64,000 nt of DNA from Sphingobacterium griseoflavum (GTDB lineage Bacteria > Bacteroidota > Bacteroidia > Sphingobacteriales > Sphingobacteriaceae): NCBI RefSeq assembly GCF_014653155.1, contig NZ_BNAF01000007.1, forward strand, positions 124,001 through 188,000, written 5' to 3'. Made by a program: the position numbers and the translations under genes. The notes beneath the pieces are model-generated. The model saw only the letters and a program-made list of their open reading frames with translations. It was not told where the DNA came from and ran no database searches. Below, in pieces: positions 8,708 through 16,960 of this stretch; position 1 is the first letter of the stretch, and each line of letters starts with the position of its first letter.

Positions 8708-10231
8708 ATGGCAGGTAAGAAAGAAACGCCTAGGCAACGGATGATCGGTATCTTATATCTCGTGCTATTAGGCTTGGTGGCATTGAATGTAAGTGATTCT
8801 ATTTTGGATGCCTTTAAAAACCTGGGCAATAGTTTGGGTACATCGACGCAGAACACACAGGCTGGCATTGACAACATGTTTTTGGCATTTCGGGAAACAA
8901 AGATGAAAGAAAATCCCGAACGGGCAGAGCCAATCCTCCGTCGTGCTGAAGAAGCGCAAGCCTTAGTTCAGAAACTGACCAATCAGGTAAAAGAATATAA
9001 TAGTTTATTGACCAGTGAAGGAGGAGGTATGGACGACGAAACCGGCGATGTTAAATACAGGGGGTCTACGGACATATCGGCACGGTTGATGATCAACGAG
9101 GGTCGCGGTAAGGAGCTGCGCGACCTTATTACGGAAACGAAAGTCGCTTTACTGAAGCTTACGAACAATGAGATCAATCTGTCGCTGGATGCCGCAGATC
9201 CGGCTGCACGTGGCGGGATAACAAAATCTTGGGAGGAAGCCAACTTCGGTGATGGAATTCCCCTTACCGCGGCCATAACCGCGTTGGAGAAGATCCATGC
9301 CGATGCGAAAAATGCGGAATCAGCCGTGGTAAAGCATATTTTCGGAAAGATGGATCAGGCGGTCGTTAATTTGGATAAGTTTGCGGCTGTGGCAGTGGCA
9401 CCTACGTCCTACTTGATTCAAGGACAGCCCTACACAGCAAAAGTCTTTTTAACTGCTTACGATTCCAAAGCAAGTCCGCAGATATCTGTTGGGGGAAGCA
9501 GTCTTCCTGTTAGCGATGGGCAAGGCCTCTACCAAGTGAATACCAGCTCTCCGGGCATCTTTACTTGGCAAGGGACGATACGTGTGCAGCAAACAGATGG
9601 TAGCGTGAAGACTTACCAAACCGAACCCATGACCTACCAAGTCGCTAAACCTTCAGCGGTTGTTTCGCCCGACGCGATGAACGTACTATACATCGGCGTA
9701 GACAACCCGATATCGGTTTCTGCTCCGGGAATTGCCAACGAGAACTTGGACGTGTCGGGTACAGGGGTATCGATCAGTAAAGCGGGGGGCCGCTATATCG
9801 CGCGGGTTAGCAGTGCTGGTGAAGCGACGGTTAATGTTTCGGCACGGGTAGATGGTAAAGCACAACAGATAGGAAGTTCGAAATTTAGGGTGAAGCGTAT
9901 TCCAAAGCCCACAGCGCGTGTGGCGGGGAAAACAGGAGGGCGTATTTCGGCCGCGCAATTACGTGGACAAAATGTGGTATCGGCATCCTTGGACAATTTT
10001 GAATTTGATGCGACGTTTAAAATATCGAAATTCAATATGTACATTGCCAAGCCTAGGGTAGATCCTATCGGCCCTTACCAAGCTGGAGGCTCCTCGTTTT
10101 CCGCTCAAATGAAAACTGGTCTAGGCAGCGTGACGGCCGGATCGGTCGTGATGATCTACGATATAGTAGGTGTGGGGCCTGATGGTGTGGCTCAAAACTT
10201 AGACCCGATAACGTTTCAAGTGACGAATTAG
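8708..10231 (+). CDS. gldM: type IX secretion motor shaft protein GldM (PorM)
   Basis: 507 aa. A short cytoplasmic start AGKKETPRQRM leads into one membrane helix (about residues 13-34), then a long periplasmic part that starts helical and continues as beta-rich repeats, matching the D1-D4 domains of known GldM/PorM. In the established model GldM dimers span the periplasm and transmit motor energy from GldL to the GldKN ring. Full length for the family. gldN begins 19 bases downstream. Confidence 0.93.
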   Translation: MAGKKETPRQRMIGILYLVLLGLVALNVSDSILDAFKNLGNSLGTSTQNTQAGIDNMFLAFRETKMKENPERAEPILRRAEEAQALVQKLTNQVKEYNSLLTSEGGGMDDETGDVKYRGSTDISARLMINEGRGKELRDLITETKVALLKLTNNEINLSLDAADPAARGGITKSWEEANFGDGIPLTAAITALEKIHADAKNAESAVVKHIFGKMDQAVVNLDKFAAVAVAPTSYLIQGQPYTAKVFLTAYDSKASPQISVGGSSLPVSDGQGLYQVNTSSPGIFTWQGTIRVQQTDGSVKTYQTEPMTYQVAKPSAVVSPDAMNVLYIGVDNPISVSAPGIANENLDVSGTGVSISKAGGRYIARVSSAGEATVNVSARVDGKAQQIGSSKFRVKRIPKPTARVAGKTGGRISAAQLRGQNVVSASLDNFEFDATFKISKFNMYIAKPRVDPIGPYQAGGSSFSAQMKTGLGSVTAGSVVMIYDIVGVGPDGVAQNLDPITFQVTN

Positions 10232-10250
10232 ATTGAAAAATTTTGGTGAG

Positions 10251-11282
10251 ATGAAAAAAATAGTATGTTCATTGTTGGCTCTAGGATATTTTTTTGTTGC
10301 TTTTGGACAGCAGGAAAATTTATCCAATAGCACAAAGCCGATCCATATCGAAGAGCCGATAGATGGTTATGTGGCCAAAACAGACTTGGAGAACCGAAAA
10401 GTCGTGCCTTATGCGAATATTCGGCAAACCGACATAGCGTATTCAAAGCGGGTATGGCGCGAGATCGATCTGCGGGAGAAGATGAACAAGGCGTTTGCCT
10501 CACCGAAATCGAGATTGATCGATATTATAATTGATGCGGTGATGAAGGGCGAGCTAACGGCATACGACCCGACACCTTCCGAAAATGACCCCAACGGCGA
10601 TAGTTTTAAAAATGTCTTGCCCATCGATCAGGTGATGGCACGGTTTGGTGGAGACAGTGTGCTGGTGGAGGAATTTAACGAAAACAATGAAGTCGTCTCT
10701 TCTCGCTACGAATCAAGGACATTCAGTGGTGATCATATCGTTAAATTTCGGATTAAGGAAGATTGGATTTTCGATAAGCAGCGGTCTGTTTTTGAACCGC
10801 GCATTGTAGGCATTGCTCCACTTATCGTGCCGCAGATACCGGGTTTGGAAAGTAGTGCAGGCGTCGTTTCGACCGGGGATCCGGGCGCGCCGTCCACAGA
10901 TTTCGATCCATTTGATCCATTTTCTGTGCCGCCTGCACAACAATCAGCAGAAAACAACCCAGCTCCGGTGATGCCGGTATCTGCCGGGAACAATGCTTTT
11001 GTACCGCAAATCGATCCCACACCCGCTTTTTGGATTTATTTTCCGGAAGCCAGACATATACTGGTCAACAAAGAAGTTGTCAACCGCAGTAACGATGCAA
11101 CAGGACTAAGTTATGATGATGTGTTCATTCGGCGCATGTTTGCTAGCTATATCGTTAAAGAGTCCAATCCGGACGACCTGCGTATTAAAGACTACCTGAA
11201 CGAGGGCGTCGAGCGGCTTTATGAATCGGAACGCATCAAGAAATCGTTGATGGACTACGAACAGGACTTGTGGTCCTATTAA
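10251..11282 (+). CDS. gldN: type IX secretion ring protein GldN (PorN)
   Basis: 343 aa from the ATG at 10251; an in-frame TTG at 10233 would put extra residues before the signal peptide MKKIVCSLLALGYFFVAFG, cleaved near GQ. The GldN core is seen in DLREKMNKAFASP, RLIDIIIDAVMKGELTAYDP, FRIKEDWIFDKQRSVFEPRI and FWIYFPEARHILVNKEV. Between the two halves sits a Pro/Ala/Ser-rich insert (about residues 205-255), a likely flexible linker. GldN binds GldK in the periplasmic ring. No terminator is obvious after it. Confidence 0.92.
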   Translation: MKKIVCSLLALGYFFVAFGQQENLSNSTKPIHIEEPIDGYVAKTDLENRKVVPYANIRQTDIAYSKRVWREIDLREKMNKAFASPKSRLIDIIIDAVMKGELTAYDPTPSENDPNGDSFKNVLPIDQVMARFGGDSVLVEEFNENNEVVSSRYESRTFSGDHIVKFRIKEDWIFDKQRSVFEPRIVGIAPLIVPQIPGLESSAGVVSTGDPGAPSTDFDPFDPFSVPPAQQSAENNPAPVMPVSAGNNAFVPQIDPTPAFWIYFPEARHILVNKEVVNRSNDATGLSYDDVFIRRMFASYIVKESNPDDLRIKDYLNEGVERLYESERIKKSLMDYEQDLWSY

Positions 11283-11363
11283 AAAAGATGCTGTGCGCGA
11301 TTGCTGGCGTTTGGAAAAGGCTGTAGATGGCACTTATTTAGATGGGTTAAAAATAGCGTGCAT

Positions 11364-11400
11364 TTTGTTCTTTCGATAGAATTATTTTTTTTTAAGTTTG
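11364..11400 (+). promoter_or_regulatory. candidate promoter of the JmjC-like gene
   Basis: TAAGTTTG at 11393-11400 matches TAnnTTTG; TTTG at 11364-11367 lies 25 bases upstream, slightly longer than usual. The GTG start is at 11429. Confidence 0.5.
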
Positions 11401-11428
11401 TGCATAGACGATAAGTAAAAAAGAACGA

Positions 11429-12295
11429 GTGAAACTAAAACCAGTAGATAGTATATCAGGAGTTGCTCCAGCTGAATTTGTGAAGGATTACCTGAACAAA
11501 AGCCAGCCTGTCATTATCAAGGATTTTATCAGTAAGGATAGTGCCTGTTGGACGAAATGGAGTTACGACTATTTCAAGGAAATAGCTGGTAACGAGCAAG
11601 TCGATATTTATGGGCGCGAAGAAGAATCTCAAAATCATGCAGCAAGTCCACCTATCGGTCGTATGAGTTTCGGTGAATATCTGGATAAAATAAGTGCAGA
11701 ACCCACAGAGCTGCGTTTATTTTTGTTCAATTTGCTGAAAATTAGACCGGAACTGAAAAAAGATGTGGTTTACAACGATGTAACGGGAGGCAAAGTTTTG
11801 CAATGGTTGCCTTACATGTTTTTTGGCGGAGAAGGATCTGCTACGCGTAATCACTTTGATATCGATATGTCGCATGTATTCATTTCGCAGTTTCAGGGAA
11901 CAAAGCGTATTTGGCTTTTCCCAAACGATCAATCGGATCTCATGTATAAATTGCCGTACAACTTTCATAGCATTGCGAACCTGAAAACGAGCGATCCAGC
12001 TAGATACCCGGCTCTCAGGTTGTTGGACGGCTATGAAGCATTGATCCATCCTGGAGATACTTTGTATATGCCCGCTGGCTGGTGGCACTATATTCAATAC
12101 GACACGGAAGGTTACTCGATATCGGTCAGAGCGTTGGCCAATTCGCTGAGCGAGAAAATAAAAGGTGCCAGAAATCTTTTTGTAACCAGGCATTTTGATG
12201 ATACAATGCGAAGACTCTTCAAACAAAAATGGCTGGATTACAAGATTGAAGTGGCCGAGAAGAGAGCTAAGCGCGCTATTCGAAAAAGAAGTTGA
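11429..12295 (+). CDS. cupin_8/JmjC-like Fe(II)/2-oxoglutarate dioxygenase
   Basis: 288 aa, GTG start. The order of elements fits the cupin_8 (FIH/JmjC-like) family: an N-terminal PVIIKDFISKDSACWTKWSYDYF strand-helix unit, the iron-binding HxD (H142, D144 in NHFDID), a WLFP segment, and the distal His H220 in LYMPAGWWHYIQ. Family members hydroxylate amino-acid side chains in proteins or small molecules; the substrate here is unknown. The gene stands alone between the gld operon and the convergent trp operon, with a shared terminator. Confidence 0.85.
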   Translation: MKLKPVDSISGVAPAEFVKDYLNKSQPVIIKDFISKDSACWTKWSYDYFKEIAGNEQVDIYGREEESQNHAASPPIGRMSFGEYLDKISAEPTELRLFLFNLLKIRPELKKDVVYNDVTGGKVLQWLPYMFFGGEGSATRNHFDIDMSHVFISQFQGTKRIWLFPNDQSDLMYKLPYNFHSIANLKTSDPARYPALRLLDGYEALIHPGDTLYMPAGWWHYIQYDTEGYSISVRALANSLSEKIKGARNLFVTRHFDDTMRRLFKQKWLDYKIEVAEKRAKRAIRKRS

Positions 12296-12296
12296 C

Positions 12297-12325
12297 AAAA
12301 AAGGAATCATATCGATTCCTTTTTT
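12297..12325. terminator. bidirectional terminator between the JmjC-like gene and trpC
   Basis: A6, a 6-bp stem GGAATC/GATTCC with loop ATATC, then T6. The symmetry lets it end transcription from both sides. Confidence 0.85.
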
Positions 12326-12343
12326 GGTAAAACCATTCCTCGA

Positions 12344-13129
12344 TTAATCCAATTGCGCCACGAAGTCGATAATTGCTGCCGCAGGATCTTTTGTCTTCAT
12401 GAAATTTTCGCCGATCAGAAAGCTATGGAACCCCGTAGCCTTCAGTAATTTGATGGTGGTTGGGTCGGCAATCCCACTTTCCGATACCTTGATGTAGTTG
12501 TCCGGGATTTTGTTAACCAAATTATAAGAATGTTGCAGATCTACCGAAAAGTCTTTCAGATTTCGATTGTTAACTCCGATGGCATCGATCTCCGGAATGA
12601 TGTTGAGAAGTAGTTCCTCTTCGTTATGTACTTCTAAAAGAATGTTGAGTCCTAGCGATTTTGCATAGACCGAGAGATCCCGGATGGTATCGGGCGACAG
12701 ACATGCCGCAATCAATAAAATGATGTCGGCGCCATAGGCCTTGGCCTCCGCTATCTGATACCGATCCACAATAAACTCCTTTCTTAGCAAAGGGATGGAA
12801 AGTACCTTTCGGGCGGCAGTGAGGTCCTCTAGTGATCCTTGGAAAAAATCACCGTCCGTCAATACCGAGATGGCAGACGCACCTGCATTTTGGTAGGCCA
12901 GCACAACGTCTTCCACCGCCGAGCTTCCGTTGATAAGGCCTTTGGACGGTGATGCACGCTTAAATTCTGCGATAATTCCCGTTTTGGCAGGATCGAGTAC
13001 CGATTCCTTTAAGTTATGGCAGGTTCGATCAAAAAGCGGATATTGCATCAGTTGTTCCAGCGAGACTTTCGCTTTGGCCGCAGCAACCTCGATTGTTTTT
13101 CTTGCGACAATTTTGTCCAGTATAGTCAT
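12344..13129 (-). CDS. trpC: indole-3-glycerol-phosphate synthase
   Basis: 261 aa TIM-barrel enzyme that closes the indole ring in tryptophan synthesis. Family signatures: IIAEFKRASPSKG (catalytic Lys), SVLTDGDFFQG, PLLRKEFIVDRYQI (catalytic Lys), LLEVHNEEEL, IGVNNRNLKDF and KVSESGI. It is the last gene of the operon and is followed directly by the terminator. trpD, whose product makes its substrate's precursor, is not between trpG and trpC as is usual, so it must lie elsewhere if the pathway is complete. Confidence 0.96.
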   Translation of the reverse strand: MTILDKIVARKTIEVAAAKAKVSLEQLMQYPLFDRTCHNLKESVLDPAKTGIIAEFKRASPSKGLINGSSAVEDVVLAYQNAGASAISVLTDGDFFQGSLEDLTAARKVLSIPLLRKEFIVDRYQIAEAKAYGADIILLIAACLSPDTIRDLSVYAKSLGLNILLEVHNEEELLLNIIPEIDAIGVNNRNLKDFSVDLQHSYNLVNKIPDNYIKVSESGIADPTTIKLLKATGFHSFLIGENFMKTKDPAAAIIDFVAQLD

Positions 13130-13200
13130 TTTTTTCCTTCAATATGAACACGTTGCTAGCATGGCGACATATTATCCAACTGCTAAACTTCGTTATTTGT

Positions 13201-13776
13201 TTATTTCGTTAACCAATTTTCAATTAGTTTCTTCCCATTTGTCGTTAAGATAGATTCGGGATGGAACTGCATGCCTCTGACATCATGCTGTACATGCGAG
13301 AGCGCCATGATCACCCCTTGTTCATCGATGGCAGTAACCTTTAAACAGGCGGGCAGTGTTTCGCGCTTGACAGCCCAGGAGTGGTAGCGTCCTATTTTTG
13401 AATCGTCGGGGAAATCCTGAAATAGTTTTTCCGATTTATCGGTAACCACAATCCCTGTCGCGATACCGTGCAGTGGTTTAGACATGTTATAAAGATCTCC
13501 GCCATACACTTCGGCGATGGCTTGTTGGCCGAGGCAAATGCCTAGAATATGCTTGGATGGCCCGTATGTTCGTATCACATCAAGCAGGAGGCCAGCTTCT
13601 GCCGGTATGCCCGGGCCGGGGGAAAGAAGGATATGGTCGAACGTGGCGACATCTTCCAACTGGAACTTATCGTTTCGCCACACCACATAGTCTTGCTGGA
13701 GCTCTTGGAGCAGGTGTACTAGATTGTATGTAAACGAATCGTAATTGTCAATTACCAATATTTTATTGTTGCTCAT
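13201..13776 (-). CDS. trpG: anthranilate synthase component II (glutamine amidotransferase)
   Basis: 191 aa class I glutamine amidotransferase. The nucleophile is C81 in GICLGQQAI; the partner residues are H172 and E174 in MQFHPES; LSPGPGIP forms the oxyanion region. It supplies ammonia to TrpE; sequence alone cannot exclude dual use with PabB for folate. It starts 14 bases after the small ORF and ends 71 bases before trpC, where no gene is seen. Confidence 0.95.
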   Translation of the reverse strand: MSNNKILVIDNYDSFTYNLVHLLQELQQDYVVWRNDKFQLEDVATFDHILLSPGPGIPAEAGLLLDVIRTYGPSKHILGICLGQQAIAEVYGGDLYNMSKPLHGIATGIVVTDKSEKLFQDFPDDSKIGRYHSWAVKRETLPACLKVTAIDEQGVIMALSHVQHDVRGMQFHPESILTTNGKKLIENWLTK

Positions 13777-13790
13777 GGCAGTAATTTATG

Positions 13791-13997
13791 CTAAATGGAT
13801 ACAGATGTTTTGGCGCGCTCGCTCGGGGCAGGTCGGTCTTCTACTGTTGATGTAAGGTCTTCAGCGGACCTCAGGGCTTCGTGCGCGGCCAAGTATTGCT
13901 GACGTAGCGTTAGCAGTTCTTCGATGCGCGAATCGATTGTCAAAATGGACGATTCGAGCTGTGTGATAGTTTCACAGTATATCAATGGCCTGATCAT
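13791..13997 (-). CDS. small conserved-position ORF in the trp operon, unknown function
   Basis: 68 aa. Its ATG overlaps the trpE stop in the form ATGA, and trpG begins 14 bases after its stop, so it sits exactly where a translated operon gene would. The N-terminal 45 residues look like one amphipathic, possibly coiled-coil helix (SSILTIDSRIEELLTLRQQY); the rest is polar. The helix faintly resembles the first helix of AroQ chorismate mutases, but the protein is too short for that enzyme. I do not recognise a family. Confidence 0.6.
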   Translation of the reverse strand: MIRPLIYCETITQLESSILTIDSRIEELLTLRQQYLAAHEALRSAEDLTSTVEDRPAPSERAKTSVSI

Positions 13998-15397
13998 AAT
14001 GTTTCTGCAATTTCAAGTGCTCGGCGCAATGCCGCGATTTTGTTGTTTACCTCTTGCAATTCCTTTTCCGGATCGGAGTCCAGCACAATGCCTGCGCCTG
14101 CTTGGTAATGCAGCATATTGCGTTTGCTCAAGAAAGAGCGTATCATAATGGCATGGTTGAAATCTCCGTTAAAACCCATATAGCCCAGTGCACCAGAGTA
14201 AAAGGACCGCTGCAGGCCTTCGTAGCGATCAATAAGGGTAAGTGCCATATGTTTTGGTGCGCCTGAGAGGGTTCCTGCGGGATATGTATCGCCAACCACA
14301 TCGAAAGGGTTGACATCGGCATGCAGCTTGCCGGAAACTTTAGATACCAAATGGATGATATGGGAATAATACTGAGCCTCCTTGTACGATTTCACTTCCA
14401 CCTGCGTGCAGTGTCGGCTTAAGTCGTTCCGTGCCAAGTCGACCAGCATGACGTGTTCGGCTGATTCCTTGGCATCGTTTTTCAAGGCCTCCGCAATTTT
14501 TTCATCCTCATCCATATCGCCCGTTCGTTTAAATGTGCCAGCAATCGGGTAGATCGTAGCTTCTTTTTTCTTTATTGTCAACTGGGCTTCCGGTGACGAG
14601 CCGAATAGCTTGAAATCGCCGTAGTCAAAGTAGAAAAGGTAGGGCGATGGATTGACAGACCGCAACGCGCGGTAAACATTGAACTCATCGCCAGAAAAAG
14701 GTGTTGAGAAGGCACGCGAAGGAACAATCTGGAATACATCGCCCCGCTGTATATGGGTCTTCATTTTGTCTACCAGCTGCCTAAAGTCTTCATCCGCCAT
14801 GTTGGAACGCTCTGCTCCCTGACGCTTAAATTGGTACTCAGGAAAGTTTTTGTTCTGTATGAGGTATTCCATCCTGTCCAATTGAGTAGGTTCTTCTTCT
14901 AAAAGATTCTCGAAAATGTAAAGCTGGTTCCTAAAATGATCGATCGCAATGACATAGCGGTACACATGATATTGCATGTGTGGAATGTCACGCGCTTCGC
15001 TCGGGGCACAGGTAAGGCTGATATCTTCAAAATGTGCGACGGTATCGAAGGTAAAATACCCAAATAATCCAGAAGATAAGACATTGATGCCGGGGATATC
15101 ACTTTGCGAAAATTGCTGCCTGAAAAAGGATACCTCTTCGCGGAGATCAACCGTTGCAGCATCTTTTACGGACGCCTCTCGGTTCGGGTAAGTAATGCGC
15201 AGGTGCTCTTTGTTCAACGTGATGCCTGCGATCGGGTCGCAGCAGATATAGCTGATGTTGTTATCACGGCTTTGATATTCGGAGCTCTCCAAGAGCAGGC
15301 TATTCGGGAAGATATCCCGCAGGCGCAAGTAGATACTGACCGGCGTGGTGGTATCGGCCAGCAGCTTTTTATGGTTTGTTATCAGTTTGTATTGCAT
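13994..15397 (-). CDS. trpE: anthranilate synthase component I
   Basis: 467 aa from the ATG at 15397 (MQYKLITNHKKLLADT). The frame stays open to 15505, but that start would lie upstream of the attenuator hairpin. TrpE converts chorismate and ammonia to anthranilate. The N-terminal LLLESSEYQ carries the LLES motif of the tryptophan feedback site, so the enzyme should be inhibited by Trp. The catalytic domain shows FQIVPSRAF, NPSPYLFYFDYGDFKLFGSSPE, IAGTFKRTGD, HVMLVDLARNDLSR and TYPAGTLSGAPK. Expression is probably controlled by the attenuator upstream. Confidence 0.95.
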   Translation of the reverse strand: MQYKLITNHKKLLADTTTPVSIYLRLRDIFPNSLLLESSEYQSRDNNISYICCDPIAGITLNKEHLRITYPNREASVKDAATVDLREEVSFFRQQFSQSDIPGINVLSSGLFGYFTFDTVAHFEDISLTCAPSEARDIPHMQYHVYRYVIAIDHFRNQLYIFENLLEEEPTQLDRMEYLIQNKNFPEYQFKRQGAERSNMADEDFRQLVDKMKTHIQRGDVFQIVPSRAFSTPFSGDEFNVYRALRSVNPSPYLFYFDYGDFKLFGSSPEAQLTIKKKEATIYPIAGTFKRTGDMDEDEKIAEALKNDAKESAEHVMLVDLARNDLSRHCTQVEVKSYKEAQYYSHIIHLVSKVSGKLHADVNPFDVVGDTYPAGTLSGAPKHMALTLIDRYEGLQRSFYSGALGYMGFNGDFNHAIMIRSFLSKRNMLHYQAGAGIVLDSDPEKELQEVNNKIAALRRALEIAETL

Positions 15398-15464
15398 ATT
15401 TTCACGGTCAAAAGTAAACGTTTTAAAAATAAATCTTATATCCTGTTTCAAGAAAATTGCCATC

Positions 15465-15496
15465 AAAAAAAAAGCCCGACATTTAAACGTCGGGCT
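15465..15496 (-). terminator. trp attenuator terminator hairpin
   Basis: Read on the minus strand: AGCCCGAC, an 8-base loop, GUCGGGCU, then U9. The 8-bp stem is perfect. It lies between the leader peptide stop (15547) and the trpE start (15397), so it must be passed for the operon to be expressed. Confidence 0.92.
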
Positions 15497-15561
15497 GATC
15501 TTCACAATGGTTTTGGTTGATTATGAATATTTTATAACATACCAAATTAAGTCCCGACGCT
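15488..15561 (-). promoter_or_regulatory. trp antiterminator pairing (segments 2 and 3)
   Basis: The leader RNA segment AGCGUCGGG (15561-15553), at the end of the leader peptide gene, can pair over nine bases (one G-U) with CCCGACGUU (15494-15486 region). This uses the 5' arm of the terminator hairpin, so the two structures exclude each other. A ribosome stalled on the Trp codons leaves segment 2 free; one at the stop codon covers it. Confidence 0.8.
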
Positions 15562-15609
15562 ATCTGCTTCGAGCCACCACCAGTTTGTATGTAATTTTCT
15601 TGTTGTCAT
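15547..15609 (-). CDS. trpL: trp operon leader peptide with three tandem Trp codons
   Basis: 20 codons, ATG at 15609, TAA at 15549-15547. The peptide begins MTTRKLHTNWWWLEAD; codons 10-12 are TGG TGG TGG (15582-15574). Three Trp in 20 residues, placed between a good promoter and a terminator hairpin ahead of trpE, is the hallmark of ribosome-mediated attenuation. The distance from the last Trp codon to segment 2 is about 12 bases, right for a stalled ribosome to leave segment 2 free. It has no Shine-Dalgarno and a very short 5' leader. Confidence 0.88.
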   Translation of the reverse strand: MTTRKLHTNWWWLEADSVGT

Positions 15610-15619
15610 TTGTATACCG

Positions 15620-15649
15620 CAAATTTATCATTATTTTTTGTTTATCAAA
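15620..15649 (-). promoter_or_regulatory. trp operon promoter
   Basis: Minus strand: TTTG (15649-15646), an 18-base spacer, then TAAATTTG (15627-15620). Both boxes match the Bacteroidota consensus perfectly. Transcription should start near 15614, about five bases before the leader peptide ATG. Confidence 0.85.
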
Positions 15650-15685
15650 TTTTTTTAAAAAAAAACCAACGATTGCGGGCAAATA

Positions 15686-16363
15686 TTAGTCATTCAGCAA
15701 ATCGGGGCGACGTTGTTTGGTGCGTTCCAACTGTTGTTCGTCGCGCCAAGCGGCAATTTTCCCTTCGTGTCCACTCAGCAAGATATCGGGTACCTTATGC
15801 CCGCGCCAGTCCGCTGGGCGCGTATAGATAGGGGCATCCAACAAACCGTCCTGAAAAGAGTCGGATAGGGCCGATGTCTCGTCGGATAGCACACCCGGAA
15901 TTAAACGAGCAATGGCATCCACCAAGATCGCCGCAGGAAGCTCGCCACCAGATAGTACGTAATCGCCGATCGAAATTTCTTTCGTAACGAAAATATCCCG
16001 TATACGCTGGTCTATTCCTTTGTAATGCCCGCATAGAATAATAATGTTTTTTTCCGAGGATAGTTCGTTTGCGATCTGCTGGTTGAGGGTAGTGCCATCC
16101 GGGGTCATATAGATTACTTCATCGTAGTTGCGTTCGCTTTGTAACTGTTCGATGCAGGCTGCGAAAGGTTCGATCTGCATAACCATGCCAGATCCGCCGC
16201 CATAGGGGTAGTCGTCTACCGACTTGTGTTTGTTGGTGGCATAGGCGCGCAGGTTGTGCACATGCACCTCTAAAAGGTTTTTCTTCTGGGCACGCTGTAA
16301 AATAGAATGTGCAAAGGGGCTTTCCAGTAACCCAGGCAGCACCGTAATGATATCGAAACGCAT
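15686..16363 (-). CDS. trmD: tRNA (guanine37-N1)-methyltransferase
   Basis: 225 aa from the ATG at 16363 ([17 protein letters not shown], the normal start); the frame is open to 16447 but that part does not fit the family. TrmD methylates G37 next to the anticodon with S-adenosylmethionine, preventing frameshifts. Trefoil-knot signatures: [31 protein letters not shown] and [14 protein letters not shown]. In many bacteria trmD lies with rpsP and rimM; here those two are 45 kb away. A -7 box lies four bases before the ATG. Confidence 0.96.
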   Translation of the reverse strand: MRFDIITVLPGLLESPFAHSILQRAQKKNLLEVHVHNLRAYATNKHKSVDDYPYGGGSGMVMQIEPFAACIEQLQSERNYDEVIYMTPDGTTLNQQIANELSSEKNIIILCGHYKGIDQRIRDIFVTKEISIGDYVLSGGELPAAILVDAIARLIPGVLSDETSALSDSFQDGLLDAPIYTRPADWRGHKVPDILLSGHEGKIAAWRDEQQLERTKQRRPDLLND

Positions 16364-16809
16364 GCTGCAAAGATAGGAAGATATTGGGAGTCCGAACGAT
16401 ATGCCTTTGCATTTTATAGCGCTATACCAGTACCTAAATAGCGTCAAGTTAAATAATAAGTGAACGTATTTTTACTTAATCGTTAGATGATTAGTACGTG
16501 TTCATCAGTATTTTTGAAATTAACTCATTGATATATTGTGGGTTTGAGATCACGTATGCTACAGAAACAGTTGTTTTGCATTGCTAAAAATGTTACAAAT
16601 ACATACCAGCTTTAAGCCAATCCGCTGAAGTGATAATTCCAAATTTGATATCTTTTATTATTTCATGAATTATGAATACTGGAGAATAATATTCGGAATG
16701 AATCGTTTTACACGAATTAAAAACGATGTATCGGTTGTTTAATTAATTTTTACTTTATCCCATGTTTTATTGGATTTTTTATTTAATAGCCTGTTTTATA
16801 ATTCAAAAC
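16364..16809. other. AT-rich intergenic region between trmD and susC-1
   Basis: Apart from the trmD promoter at its left end I see no gene here. The short frames are AT-rich noise. Confidence 0.6.
16368..16375 (-). promoter_or_regulatory. candidate trmD promoter, -7 box TATCTTTG
   Basis: Perfect TAnnTTTG on the minus strand, ending only four bases (CAGC) before the trmD ATG. Transcription would begin at or next to the start codon, implying a leaderless mRNA. The -33 box is weak. Confidence 0.55.
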
Positions 16810-16840
16810 TTGCAATAACAACTTATTGATTTTATATTTG
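16810..16840 (+). promoter_or_regulatory. susC-1 promoter
   Basis: TTG at 16810-16812, a 20-base spacer and TATATTTG at 16833-16840 match the consensus. This gives a leader of about 115 bases, rich in TTAAC/GTTAA words, before the ATG at 16961. Confidence 0.7.
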
Positions 16841-16960
16841 CCGACCGTTTAACAAAATTTAACAAATGTTTTAACGGTTTTTAACAATCAATATTTTTTT
16901 CCTATTATTGTGAGTAATAGCCAATAATTATTGATAATTGATAACTAAACACTATTTTAC

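Noticed and set aside
11717..12310. 197-aa minus-strand frame opposite the JmjC-like gene
   Set aside because: Shadow of a gene with clear iron-binding motifs; the sequence is basic and unstructured.
13791..13997. Small trp-operon ORF as a chorismate mutase
   Set aside because: Only one helix resembles AroQ; the protein is too short and lacks the further active-site residues.
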